Shown here: positions 55,005 through 63,581 of the stretch, piece after piece
How positions within the stretch are numbered: position 1 is the stretch's first letter
Layout: each line of letters begins with the position of its first letter
NCBI RefSeq assembly: GCF_003121705.1
Contig: NZ_PYHR01000002.1
Location: 2,356,001 to 2,420,000, forward strand
Length of the DNA stretch: 64,000 bases
Origin: Serinibacter arcticus
GTDB lineage: Bacteria; Actinomycetota; Actinomycetes; Actinomycetales; Beutenbergiaceae
Reading direction: 5' to 3'
Notes under the pieces: generated by a model
Seen by the model: the letters and a program-made list of their open reading frames with translations, nothing else
Told to the model about the DNA's origin: nothing
Database searches by the model: none
Made by a program: the position numbers and the translations under genes

Positions 55005-55034
55005 ACACTAACGACACCTTCCGCCGAGTGTCAA
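55005..55034 (-). promoter_or_regulatory. Sigma-70-type promoter of the sugar operon
   Basis: Minus-strand -35 TTGACA (55029-55034), 18-nt spacer, -10 TAGTGT (55005-55010), then 6 nt to ATG 54998 (leaderless). It is among the best promoters in the window and diverges from the ROK promoter, 72 bp apart, so the ROK protein probably binds between them. Confidence 0.75.
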
Positions 55035-55081
55035 CGTAAGTGGGTAACATTCGTGTCACGGATGTGCGGCACGCCGACAAG

Positions 55082-55111
55082 TTGGACGACGTGCGGCACG
55101 GTCCCTAGAGT
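55082..55111 (+). promoter_or_regulatory. Promoter of the ROK regulator gene
   Basis: -35 TTGGAC (55082-55087), 18-nt spacer, -10 TAGAGT (55106-55111), leaving a leader of about 120 nt before ATG 55239. Repeated GTGTCA elements (55028 and 55049) nearby may be operator half-sites. Confidence 0.6.
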
Positions 55112-55238
55112 CACGGGCATCACCGCGGCGCCAGGGGCCCGCGCAGAACCCCGGCCCGGAGCCGTGAGTCTGCGGCTCTCCCGTCGATCGACGCCACGGG
55201 AGGGGATCCAGGGAAGGCTCCCGAGGAGAGGTAGACGG

Positions 55239-56429
55239 ATGACGACGGACACCGTGAGGCCGCGCACGATCGCGCGATCGGCCGGCACCGGCGAGCTGTT
55301 CCAGATCTTCCGTGACGGTCGGTCACGGACCCGGACCGAGCTGGCCACCCTCACCGGTCACGCCCGTTCGACGATCACCTCCCGGCTGGACGCCCTCCTG
55401 GCGAGCGAGCTGATCGCGCCCGTGCCCGAGGCGAGCTCGACGGGCGGCCGACCCTCCACGTCGTTCGCGTTCAACCCGACCTCCCGCGTCGTGCTGGCCA
55501 TCGACCTCGGCGCCACGCACGGCCGGCTCGGCCTCACCGATCTCGCGGGCAAGGTGCTGGCCAGCAGCGACGACGCGATCGACATCGCCGCCGGTCCGGA
55601 CGTCGTCCTGTCGTGGGCCGCCGACGCCGGCCGGCGTCTCCTGGTCGAGGCCGGCCGCGCCCCCGAGGACCTGCTGTGCGTCGGGGCCGGACTCCCCGGC
55701 CCGGTCGAGCAGTCGACCGGTCACCCCATCAACCCGCCGATCATGCCCGGCTGGGACGGTGCGGCGGTCCCCGACATCCTCACCGACCTCCTGGGCGTGC
55801 CCGCGTTCGTCGACAACGACGTCAACCTCATGGCCCTCGGCGAGCACCGCCACGCGTGGCCCGAGGTCGAGAACCTGCTCTTCGTCAAGGTCGCCACCGG
55901 CATCGGCGCCGGGCTCATCCTCGACGGCGACCTGCGGCGGGGCGCCCAGGGCGCCGCCGGCGACATCGGCCACATCAGCCCGAGCGACGGGCTCACCACC
56001 CCCTGCCGCTGCGGCAACGTCGGTTGCCTCGAGGCGGTCGCCGGTGGGGGCGCCCTCGCTGCCGAGCTGCGGGAGCAGGGCGTCGACGCCACCGTTAGCG
56101 CCGACGTCGCGGCCCTCGCGCGCGCAGGGAACCTGCCCGCGCGGCACGCCGTCCGCTCCGCCGGACGCCTCATCGGGACCGTGCTCGCCAGCTGCGTCAG
56201 CATGGTCAACCCGTCGCTGATCGTCGTCGGCGGCGTGCTCGCCGAGTCCGGGGACCACCTCATCGCCGGGATCCGGGAGGTCGTCTACCAGCGGTCGCTC
56301 CCGCTGGCCACGCAGCACCTGCGGATCGTCACGGCGCGGACCGGTGGCGCGGCCGGCATCCTCGGAGCCAGCATGCTCGCCATCGACGAGATGCTCTCGA
56401 TCGCGGCCGTGGACGCCCTCGCGGCCTGA
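55239..56429 (+). CDS. ROK family transcriptional regulator
   Basis: 396-residue repressor/activator. An N-terminal winged helix-turn-helix (RTRTELATLTGHARSTITSR, residues about 29-48, then LASELI) precedes a ROK sugar-kinase-like domain (VVLAIDLGATHGRLGLTDL near 85, LCVGAGLPGPVE near 145, PAFVDNDVNLMALGE near 187, GIGAGLILDGDL near 220). The zinc site CRCGNVGCLE is near 254. ATG 55239 has AGAGG 7 nt upstream. Divergent from the ABC operon, which it most likely controls in response to the imported sugar. Confidence 0.92.
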   Translation: MTTDTVRPRTIARSAGTGELFQIFRDGRSRTRTELATLTGHARSTITSRLDALLASELIAPVPEASSTGGRPSTSFAFNPTSRVVLAIDLGATHGRLGLTDLAGKVLASSDDAIDIAAGPDVVLSWAADAGRRLLVEAGRAPEDLLCVGAGLPGPVEQSTGHPINPPIMPGWDGAAVPDILTDLLGVPAFVDNDVNLMALGEHRHAWPEVENLLFVKVATGIGAGLILDGDLRRGAQGAAGDIGHISPSDGLTTPCRCGNVGCLEAVAGGGALAAELREQGVDATVSADVAALARAGNLPARHAVRSAGRLIGTVLASCVSMVNPSLIVVGGVLAESGDHLIAGIREVVYQRSLPLATQHLRIVTARTGGAAGILGASMLAIDEMLSIAAVDALAA

Positions 56430-56459
56430 GGCGTCGGCCGCCCGCGACCGCCGGGCTCG

Positions 56460-57830
56460 CTAGCGCGGCTCCACCCCCGCGAGCTCGAGCAGCAGGTCAC
56501 GCACCTGCACGGCCTCGACGCGATCGCGCGCGAACGCCGCGTCGTCGCACAGCAGCACCGGCGCGTGGCGGGGGTCCTCCGGCAGTCGGCCGTGGCTCCC
56601 GCGCACCGGAGACGGGTCGAGCGGGACGACCTGCATCGAGTACCGCAGCCCCGCCTTCTTGCGGATCAGCGTGGAGGCCGCCCGCGCCTTCACCCAGCGG
56701 TCGTCCGGGTCGAAGAACAGCTCGGCCGGGTCGTAGCCCGGCTTCTTGTGGATCTCGACGGCGCGCGCGAAGTCGGGCGCGCGATCGTCGTCGAGCCAGT
56801 AGTAGTAGGTGAACCAGGCCTGCGGCTCGCTCACGACGACGAGGTCGCCCGCCCGGTCGTGGTCCAGACCCGCCGCCGCCTTCCCGGCGGCGTCGAGCAC
56901 CTGCTCGACCCCCGGCAGGTCGCGCAGCAGCGCCGCCACCTCGGGCAGGTCGTCGGGGTCGTGCACGTAGACGTGCGCCACCTGGTGGTCGGCGACGGCG
57001 AACGCCCGCGAGGTCCACGGGTCCAGCAGCTCCCCGGTCGCGTTGTGGTGGACGTGCAGCAGCCCCGCGCGGCGCAGCGCCCGGTTGATGTCCACCGGCT
57101 GGTCCACGGGGGTGATGCCGTACTCGCTCAGGACGACGACGCGCACGCCGAGCGCGCGGGCGTCGTCGAGCAGCGGGGCCAGCTCGGCGTCGAGCTCCTT
57201 GGCGGCGCGCACGCCCTGCGGGCTCTCGGGCCCGTAGCGCTGGTGGTCGTAGTCCAGGTGCGGCACGTAGGAGAGCGTGAGGTCGTGCGTGGGCAGCATC
57301 CGCCGCGTCGCGGCGATGATCCAGCGCGAGGAGGCGATGCTCGCCGTCGGCCCCCAGTAGGTGAAGAGCGGGAACGGCCCGTTCTCGCTCTCGAGCTCGT
57401 CGTGGAGCTCGGGCGGCCACGACCAGAAGTCGGGGTCCTTGCGGCCGTCCGCGTGGTAGACGGGCCGCGGCGTGACGGTCGAGTCCGCCGTCGAGCCCAT
57501 CGCGTACCACCAGCAGACGTTGGCGACGCGGTAGTCCGGCCGCGAGCGCCGGATCGTCTCCCACACCTTCTCCCCCGCCACGAGCCGGTGGTGCTGCCGC
57601 CACAGCAGCACCTCGCCGAGGTCGCGGAAGAACCAGCCGTTGCCGACGGCGCCGTGCTCGGAGGGGAGCGTGCCGGTGAGGAAGGTCGACTGCACCGAGC
57701 ACGTGACGGCCGGGAGCACGGTGCCGAGCTCCGCCTGGAAGCCGGCCGCGCCGACCGCGCGCAGGTGCGGCATGTGCTGCAGCGCGCTCGGCGTCAGGCC
57801 GACCACGTCGAGGACGAGGATCTTGGTCAT
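56460..57830 (-). CDS. Type I phosphodiesterase / alkaline phosphatase family, EboF-like
   Basis: 456-residue phosphodiesterase-like protein of the nucleotide pyrophosphatase superfamily, last gene of the operon. Metal Asp in KILVLDVVGLTP (residues 3-14); nucleophile region LPAVTCSVQSTFLTGTLPSE near 39-58, then HGAVGNGWF; YVPHLDYDHQRYGPE near 188 supplies Asp/His. The usual second SDHG ligand pair reads SEYG (VVVLSEYGITPV), a notable substitution. ATG 57830 overlaps the EboE stop as ATGA. No signal peptide. Assignment to EboF rests on context and length. Confidence 0.8.
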   Translation of the reverse strand: MTKILVLDVVGLTPSALQHMPHLRAVGAAGFQAELGTVLPAVTCSVQSTFLTGTLPSEHGAVGNGWFFRDLGEVLLWRQHHRLVAGEKVWETIRRSRPDYRVANVCWWYAMGSTADSTVTPRPVYHADGRKDPDFWSWPPELHDELESENGPFPLFTYWGPTASIASSRWIIAATRRMLPTHDLTLSYVPHLDYDHQRYGPESPQGVRAAKELDAELAPLLDDARALGVRVVVLSEYGITPVDQPVDINRALRRAGLLHVHHNATGELLDPWTSRAFAVADHQVAHVYVHDPDDLPEVAALLRDLPGVEQVLDAAGKAAAGLDHDRAGDLVVVSEPQAWFTYYYWLDDDRAPDFARAVEIHKKPGYDPAELFFDPDDRWVKARAASTLIRKKAGLRYSMQVVPLDPSPVRGSHGRLPEDPRHAPVLLCDDAAFARDRVEAVQVRDLLLELAGVEPR

Positions 57831-59038
57831 GCGAGCTCCGGGGTCAGGCCGAGGGTGGCGAGGTGGTCGGAGGCCCAGGCGAGCTCCGCGGCGATGCCGG
57901 CCACGAGCGCGGCGTCGGTCGTCGGGCGCTGGGCCGCCGGCAGCACGCCCCAGGTGTAGCTCTCGACCTCGAGGTGGTCGACCAGCGGCGCGGGGCCGCC
58001 GAGCAGCACGTCCAACGAGTCGCGCAGCTCGGCGGTGGTGCTCCGCAGGCCGGGGGCCTGGGCCTCGGCGTGCAGCGGCACGTGGAAGTGGACGCGCCAC
58101 GGGTCGGTCGCGGCGCCGGTCGCGGCGGCCGTCGCGCCGCTCGCCGATCCCAGCGCGTCCGGCAGGTCGTCCCAGCCGTCCTCGGCGGGGTCGCTCACCC
58201 CGGAGCCCGCGGGGACCCGGACCTGGTGCAGGAACCGGTCCTCGGCGAACTCCGCCAGCGCCGCGCGGGACTCGTCGTCGGCCGGGTCCTCGACGTGCAG
58301 CGCCGCGGACACCTGCGCCTTGACGATCGGGACACCGGCGGCGGCGAGCCGGTCGACGGCGTCCGACGCCGTGCCGAACCCCGTCGCCAGGTGGCACAGG
58401 TCGAGGCAGACGCCGAGCCGGGAGGTGTCGAGCCCGTCGAGCGCGACGACCGCCTGCTCCACGGTCTCCACGACGCAGCCGGGCTCGGGCTCGAGCCCGA
58501 CCTGGATGCTGCGGCCGGTCTCGCGCTCGATCGCCGCGAGCTCGTCGGTCAGCCGGGCGAGGTTGTCCCGCGCGACGGCGGACCCGGCCGCGTCCCACGG
58601 CTCGCGCCACGCGAGCGGGAGGGTCGAGATCGAGCCGCGCGCCACGTCGTCGGGAAGCAGCCGCGCGAGCACCCAGGCGGCGTCGGCCGTGTAGGTGAGC
58701 CGCTCGGTGGTGGTCCAGTCCGGGTGGTAGACGGCGTGCTTGACCACGGGCGCCTGGAACGCGCCGTAGGGGAAAGCGTTGACGGTGACGACCTCGCCCC
58801 CGGCCTCGCGCAGCCCGTCGCGCAGGCGCGCCAGGGCCCCGGCGTCGTGCCGCAGCGTGTGGACCGCATCGGCCGACAGCCACGTGCCGACGCTCAGCGA
58901 CGACGTCCCGAGCCGCTCGCGCACGGGCCGCGCGTAGGTCGCGAGCTGGGTGACGATGCCGTCGACGTCGTGCGCGGCGTGGACGTTGGTGCAGTAGCCG
59001 AGGTGGACGGTCCGGCCGGAGGGGTGCTGCAGCCGCAT
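57827..59038 (-). CDS. EboE-like metabolite traffic protein (TIM barrel)
   Basis: 403-residue xylose-isomerase-like barrel that looks like EboE. It opens LGYCTNVHAAHDVDGIVTQL; VNAFPYGAFQAPVVKHAVYH is near 83-102, Glu in VGLEPEPGCVVE near 199, and CLDLCHLATGFG near 228 supplies Asp/His. A late HVPLHAE and the C-terminal VESYTWGVLP are also present. ATG 59038 shares a base with the TatD stop (TGATG). The EboE reaction is unknown in any organism; published work links the cluster to moving metabolite precursors to the periplasm. Confidence 0.82.
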   Translation of the reverse strand: MRLQHPSGRTVHLGYCTNVHAAHDVDGIVTQLATYARPVRERLGTSSLSVGTWLSADAVHTLRHDAGALARLRDGLREAGGEVVTVNAFPYGAFQAPVVKHAVYHPDWTTTERLTYTADAAWVLARLLPDDVARGSISTLPLAWREPWDAAGSAVARDNLARLTDELAAIERETGRSIQVGLEPEPGCVVETVEQAVVALDGLDTSRLGVCLDLCHLATGFGTASDAVDRLAAAGVPIVKAQVSAALHVEDPADDESRAALAEFAEDRFLHQVRVPAGSGVSDPAEDGWDDLPDALGSASGATAAATGAATDPWRVHFHVPLHAEAQAPGLRSTTAELRDSLDVLLGGPAPLVDHLEVESYTWGVLPAAQRPTTDAALVAGIAAELAWASDHLATLGLTPELA

Positions 59039-59904
59039 CAGCCGATCGCCTCCCCGCGCGCCAGGGAGTTGCCGGCGAACTCGGTCGCCGGGGCGGCGTC
59101 GGACCCCGGCTCCTGGAGCACCAGCCGCCCGCTGCGGCCGTAGAACTCCACCGGGTTGCGCCACAGGACGCGGTCGACGTCGTCGTCGGTGAACCCGGCC
59201 GCGAGCATCGCCGTGCCTGTGTGGTGCGTGGTCAGCGGGTCGCTGTGCCCCCAGTCGGCGGCCGAGTTGACCAGGATCCGGTCGAGACCCACGCGCTGCA
59301 GGATCGACACCATCCGGTCCGGGGACATCTTCGTGTCCGGGTAGATCGAGAAGCCCGCCCAGGCGCCCGAGTCGAGCACGACGTCGACCGTCCGCTCGTT
59401 GAGGTGGTCCACGACGACGTCGGCCGGGGCGAGCCCCGACTGCGCCACGATCTCGAGCGTGCGCAGCGTGCCCGCCTCCTTGTCGCGGTGCGGCGTGTGC
59501 ACGAGCACGGGGAGCTCGTGCTCGCCCGCCAGCTCCAGCTGGCGCACGAACGCGTGCTCCTCCTCCGGCGTCATGGAGTCGAACCCCGTCTCGCCGACGG
59601 CGACCACGCCGTCCTTGGCGAGGTACCGCGGGAGCTTCTCGAGCACGCCGATGCAGCGCGGGTCGTTGGCCTCCTTGGGGTTCAGGCCGATCGTCGCGTG
59701 GTGGGCGATCCCGAACCGGGAGGCCCGGAACCGCTCCCAGCCGAGCAGGCCGTCGAAGTAGTCCAGGAACGAGTCGACGGACGTGCGCGGCTGGCCCAGC
59801 CAGAACGCGGGCTCGGTGACGGCCCGGACCCCGGCGTCGTACATGGCGCGGTAGTCGTCGGTGGTGCGCGAGGTCATGTGGATGTGGGGATCGAAGATGC
59901 GCAC
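59038..59904 (-). CDS. TatD-like metal-dependent hydrolase, EboB-like
   Basis: 288-residue TatD/amidohydrolase-superfamily protein. The metal motif HxH is DPHIHM (His 7 and 9), VAVGETGFDSMTPEEEHAF near 107 carries the bridging Glu, LPVLVHTPHRDKEAG near 137 another His, VVVDHLNE near 168 a third His, and NSAADWGHSD near 226 the Asp. Start GTG 59904 has AAGGA 6 nt upstream; GTG 59910 would leave no spacer. The substrate of EboB is unknown. Confidence 0.85.
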   Translation of the reverse strand: MRIFDPHIHMTSRTTDDYRAMYDAGVRAVTEPAFWLGQPRTSVDSFLDYFDGLLGWERFRASRFGIAHHATIGLNPKEANDPRCIGVLEKLPRYLAKDGVVAVGETGFDSMTPEEEHAFVRQLELAGEHELPVLVHTPHRDKEAGTLRTLEIVAQSGLAPADVVVDHLNERTVDVVLDSGAWAGFSIYPDTKMSPDRMVSILQRVGLDRILVNSAADWGHSDPLTTHHTGTAMLAAGFTDDDVDRVLWRNPVEFYGRSGRLVLQEPGSDAAPATEFAGNSLARGEAIG

Positions 59905-59906
59905 GA

Positions 59907-60548
59907 TCACTCCTTCTCGGAGGGGATGGACCCGGAGGTGGTGGGGGCGGACAGGAGGCGGCGGGTGTCCTCGGAGACGACGCGGCCGGCGGCCTCGCGC
60001 TCGGCGGCCAGGCCCGCCGCCATCCGGACGAGCTCGGGGTCGGTCCGCTCGTCGAGACCGTCGACGGCGGCGAGCGGGACCCCGACGAACAGGCACTTCA
60101 GCACCGCGTGGCGCCACTCCGGCTCGGGCAGGTGGGCCCCGCCGTACGGGCCGACGGCGGCCGCGACCAGCCGCGTGTCGTTCGTGCGGAGCGCGTCGCG
60201 CACCAGGTCGAGGGCGGCCGCTCCGAGATCGAGGTCGGGCAGCGCGCGCAGCACGGCGCGGCGCTCGTCGCTGTCGCCGTGGTGGTACAGGTCCGCCAGG
60301 ACCTCGACGGCCTGCTCCGGCGAGCCGGCGACGGGTCGCCAGGCGAGCAGCAGCTCGCGGCGCCCGAGGTCCTCCAGCCGGGCGTGCAGCAGTCCGTCGG
60401 GATCCTCCTCGCCGGTCGTCGGGCCCGGACCGCGGCCCAGCGTGCGCGCCGCGGCCGCGAACAGCACCGGGAGCACGCCCGGATCCGTCCGCACCCGCGC
60501 GCGCTGCTCGGTCAGTCGCTCGGTGTTCAGGGTGGTCGTGGTGGTCAT
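59907..60548 (-). CDS. EboA-like protein
   Basis: 213-residue all-helical protein, EboA-like. HEAT-like helical character is seen in LEDLGRRELLLAW near 57, VEVLADLYHHGDSDERRAVLR near 80, LVAAAVGPYGGAHLPEPEWR near 124 and LKCLFVGVPLAAVDGLDERT near 149; the last segment (FVGVPL near a Trp/His pair) is the most EboA-like. ATG 60548 has AGGAGG 8 nt upstream and overlaps the previous stop (ATGA). It is essential to calling the cluster ebo, yet this is the call that most needs a profile search. Confidence 0.72.
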   Translation of the reverse strand: MTTTTTLNTERLTEQRARVRTDPGVLPVLFAAAARTLGRGPGPTTGEEDPDGLLHARLEDLGRRELLLAWRPVAGSPEQAVEVLADLYHHGDSDERRAVLRALPDLDLGAAALDLVRDALRTNDTRLVAAAVGPYGGAHLPEPEWRHAVLKCLFVGVPLAAVDGLDERTDPELVRMAAGLAAEREAAGRVVSEDTRRLLSAPTTSGSIPSEKE

Positions 60549-61438
60549 GCGTCCGTCCTCCTCGACGTCGTCGTCGTTCCAGCCTCGCGCGGGCCTCCGA
60601 GCGCCACCCCGGCCCGGCCGGCGGCCAGGCGGAGGGCGGCGAGGGAGCTGGTGGCGACCCGGGGCGCGGCGTGGTTGTGCCTGGCGAGCTCGACGCTCAG
60701 CAGCCCGTCGTAGCCCGCGTCGGCGAGCGCGCGCAGCAGCGGGGGCAGGTCGACGTCGCCGTCGCCCAGCTCGAGGTGCTCGTGCACCCCGGGCCGCATG
60801 TCGTCCACCTGCACGTGGACCACCCGGGCCCCGTGGGTGCGCACGACGGCGACCGGGTCCTCCTCGTTGCACGTCAGGTGACCGAGATCGAGCGTCATCC
60901 GGAGCCGCTCCGGGCGGCCGGCGCGCCGGAGGAGCTCGTCGACGTCGGCCGCCCGCTCCAGGAACATGCCCGGCTCGGGCTCGACGGCGAGCGTGACGCC
61001 CGCGCGTTCCGCGGCGTCGATCACCGGGTCCAGGGTGGTGAGCACGCGGTCCCACGCCACGGCGTCGGACACCCCGTCGGGAAGGATCCCCGACCACAGG
61101 TGCACCACGGGGGACCCGAGGTCCACCGCGATGTCGACGGCGCGCAGCAGCAGGTCCGTGCGCCGCTCGCGGCCCGTGTCGGAGACCAGGGTGGGGTGGT
61201 GCTTGTGGCGGGGGTCGAGCAGGTAGCGGGCCCCCGTCTCGATGACGACGGCGAGGCCGGCCGCCTCCAGCGCCCCCGCGACGTGGCGCACCCGGGCGGC
61301 GACGTCGGGCGCGAACGGGTCGAGGTGGGCGTGGTCGAGCGTGAGCGCCACCCCGCCGTAGCCGAGGTCCGCGAGCAGGCGCAGCGCGTCGTCGAGCCGG
61401 TGGTCCGTCAGACCGTTGGTGCCGTAGGCGGGGATCAC
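60545..61438 (-). CDS. Sugar phosphate isomerase/epimerase-like TIM barrel in ebo operon
   Basis: 297-residue xylose-isomerase-like barrel distinct from EboE. It opens YGTNGLTDHRLDDALRLLAD; metal ligands fit Glu in VTLAVEPEPGMFLE near 155, Asp/His in MTLDLGHLTCNEED near 192, His in VVHVQVDDMRP near 217 and Glu in LLSVELARHNH near 258. GTG 61438 overlaps the UbiA stop (GTGA). It probably isomerises or epimerises a polar sugar- or inositol-like intermediate (inference from family and neighbours). Confidence 0.85.
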   Translation of the reverse strand: MIPAYGTNGLTDHRLDDALRLLADLGYGGVALTLDHAHLDPFAPDVAARVRHVAGALEAAGLAVVIETGARYLLDPRHKHHPTLVSDTGRERRTDLLLRAVDIAVDLGSPVVHLWSGILPDGVSDAVAWDRVLTTLDPVIDAAERAGVTLAVEPEPGMFLERAADVDELLRRAGRPERLRMTLDLGHLTCNEEDPVAVVRTHGARVVHVQVDDMRPGVHEHLELGDGDVDLPPLLRALADAGYDGLLSVELARHNHAAPRVATSSLAALRLAAGRAGVALGGPREAGTTTTSRRTDA

Positions 61439-62316
61439 GTCGTCGCCACCCGGCGGGCGAGGCTGCGCAGGAGCGGGGCCGCCGCCACGAGCACGAGGCC
61501 GACCGCGGGGGCCGCGGCCGCCGCGAGCTGCGCGGCCTGCAGCGGCAGGAGGCCGCCGATCCCGGTGCGGGTGGCGCTGCGGACCGTGACCGCGTCGGGC
61601 GAGGCCGCCGCGGCCACCTGGGCACGCCCCACGGTGACGCCGTACAGGGCGGCGAACCCGGCTGTCACCGCACGGTCCGGCCAGGAGGGTCGGTGGTCCC
61701 CGACGAGCGAACCGGCGACGGTCGCACCGGCCACCCCCGCCGTCGTCGCCACCGCCGACCACGCGACGACCGGGCTCGAGCCGTGCACCTCGCCGCGGGC
61801 GAGCGCGGTCACGGCGACCGTGTGGGCCCCGGTCGCGAGCGCCGTCGGGACGGCCGCGCGGTCGCCGCACGCCCCGAGCATCACGTCGAGGCCGCGGGCG
61901 AGGCCCATCACGGCCGGGCCGAGCGGGGTCGGCTTCGCCACGAGGTCGTACGTCCACACGGTCGCCGCCAGCGCGGCCGCGACGCCGAACCCCCGGCGGC
62001 CGAGACCGGTGGCGAGCAGCAGCCCCGCCCCCGTCAGGCCGCCCGCGAGCGCGAGCGCGGTGCCGGGGGTGACGCGTCCGGACGGGATCGGGCGCTCCGG
62101 GCGCTCGTGCGCGTCGAGCTCGCGGTCGGAGTAGTCGTTCAGCGCCATCCCGGCGAGGTAGAGGCAGGACGCGGCGGCCGGCGCGACGGCCGTCCGGCGA
62201 CCGGCCGGCCAGCCCGACGCCGCGGCACCGGCGAGGGCGTCACCGGGGACCGAGAGGACGGCGGGCAGCCGGACGAGCTCGACGAGGTCCGCCGCCGTGG
62301 GTCGGCGCGGAGTCAC
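61435..62316 (-). CDS. UbiA-like prenyltransferase, EboC-like
   Basis: 293-residue polytopic membrane prenyltransferase of the UbiA superfamily (EboC-like). The Asp-rich diphosphate-binding motif is ALNDYSDRELDAHERPERPI (residues about 57-76); the second Asp motif is only weakly seen (TVWTYDLVAKPTPLGPAVMG near 120). Seven or more hydrophobic helices. GTG 62316 overlaps the inositol-phosphate synthase stop (GTGA). In scytonemin-forming cyanobacteria EboC is needed for precursor export; here its prenyl acceptor may be the inositol phosphate made next door (hypothesis). Confidence 0.88.
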   Translation of the reverse strand: MTPRRPTAADLVELVRLPAVLSVPGDALAGAAASGWPAGRRTAVAPAAASCLYLAGMALNDYSDRELDAHERPERPIPSGRVTPGTALALAGGLTGAGLLLATGLGRRGFGVAAALAATVWTYDLVAKPTPLGPAVMGLARGLDVMLGACGDRAAVPTALATGAHTVAVTALARGEVHGSSPVVAWSAVATTAGVAGATVAGSLVGDHRPSWPDRAVTAGFAALYGVTVGRAQVAAAASPDAVTVRSATRTGIGGLLPLQAAQLAAAAAPAVGLVLVAAAPLLRSLARRVATT

Positions 62317-63575
62317 GCCGTGGTCCGCGGCGCCTGTGCCGGGGCCTGGGCCTGGCCCGCAGCTGCGACCGGGGCCGGCAGCGCCGCCACCCAGGCGGTG
62401 AGCGCGTGCCACTGCTCGTCGAGGGCGTGGGTGTCGGCCGCGATCGGCTCCTTGAAGAAGAAGCCGAGCGCCGGGAGCGGGCCGCGCTCGCCCGCGTCGT
62501 GCGCCCGGGCCAGCAGGCGCGCGAGGTCGAGCACGAGCGGGGCCGCGAGGACGGAGTCGGCGCCCTGCCACGTGAACTGCATCGTCATCCGGGTCCCGAG
62601 GAAGCCCTCGAAGGACACGTGGTCCCAGGCAGTCTTCCAGTCGCCCTGGTCCGCGACGTAGTCGATGCGCACGGGCCCCTCCACCGGGTAGCCCAGGATC
62701 TTGGAGACGGTCAGCCCCTTGGTCGTGGTCTTGCTGAGGGCCGTCTCCGGATCGGCGAGCGTCCGGCCGTCCCCGCCGCCGAGGATGTTCATCGCGGTCC
62801 ACGAGTTCACCTTGAGGGCGCGGCGACCGAACATCGGGGCGAGCGCCGACTTCACGAGGGTCTCGCCCGTCTTGCCGTCCCTGCCGGCCCACGGTGTGCC
62901 GACCTCGCGCGCCAACGCCTCGAGGGCGCCGCACGCCGGACCGCTGCTCGGGGTGAAGGCGGCGAGCGGGCAGCCGGCGCGGAACGCGGCGTAGGCGTAG
63001 AGCGAGCTGACCGGCAGCGGGGAGAGGCCGGCGTCGAGCTGACGCTCGAGCTCCTCGAGGTCCTCGAGCGCGGCGGACGGCGGCGTGGGCGGCTCCGTGC
63101 TGGAGACGTCGACCACGACGACGCGCTCGAGGTCGTGCTCCTGGCGGAACGCGGCCAGGTCGGCCACGAGCTGGTCGGCGGCCCGCCGCTGCGGGAGGTC
63201 GCGGCCCGCGCCGGGCCGGATGCGGGCGTCGACCTCGGCGAGGTCGTCGGCGAGCAGCTCGACGAGGCCGTGCGGCAGGACTCCGGTCCGCGCGAGCGCG
63301 CTCGCCTGCTCGGCCACGGTGTGCTCGGCGACGTCGTGGCCCCCGACGAGCAGCGAGCCCAGGGGGGCGAGGCCTGCGCCCTCGAGCTCAGGGAGCTCGG
63401 TGACCATCCCGGTCGGCGGGACGATGCCTCGCTGGAGGGCGAGCAGACCGACGGTCGCGGTGGCGGCGACGGAGCCGCGGGCTCCGACGAACCACACCCC
63501 CGTGCGTCGGGACGGCGGGCGCGGACCGGTCGGGGCTGGAGGGGTCGCTGATGTGATGGACTCGACATTGAGCAT
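62313..63575 (-). CDS. Inositol-3-phosphate synthase
   Basis: 420-residue NAD-dependent myo-inositol-1(3)-phosphate synthase, converting glucose-6-phosphate to inositol phosphate. NAD-binding GARGSVAATATVG is near residues 32-44, SSTEPPTPPSAAL near 152, and the catalytic core has GRDGKTGETLVKSALAP near 240-256, LKVNSWTAMNILGGGDG near 262-278 and SKTTTKGLTVSKILGYPV near 290. Ala/Pro-rich tails at both ends are not part of the fold. First gene of the operon; ATG 63575 is leaderless behind TACCGT. It occupies the place where other ebo clusters carry a dehydroquinate-synthase-like eboD. Confidence 0.9.
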   Translation of the reverse strand: MLNVESITSATPPAPTGPRPPSRRTGVWFVGARGSVAATATVGLLALQRGIVPPTGMVTELPELEGAGLAPLGSLLVGGHDVAEHTVAEQASALARTGVLPHGLVELLADDLAEVDARIRPGAGRDLPQRRAADQLVADLAAFRQEHDLERVVVVDVSSTEPPTPPSAALEDLEELERQLDAGLSPLPVSSLYAYAAFRAGCPLAAFTPSSGPACGALEALAREVGTPWAGRDGKTGETLVKSALAPMFGRRALKVNSWTAMNILGGGDGRTLADPETALSKTTTKGLTVSKILGYPVEGPVRIDYVADQGDWKTAWDHVSFEGFLGTRMTMQFTWQGADSVLAAPLVLDLARLLARAHDAGERGPLPALGFFFKEPIAADTHALDEQWHALTAWVAALPAPVAAAGQAQAPAQAPRTTA

Positions 63576-63581
63576 CCCACC

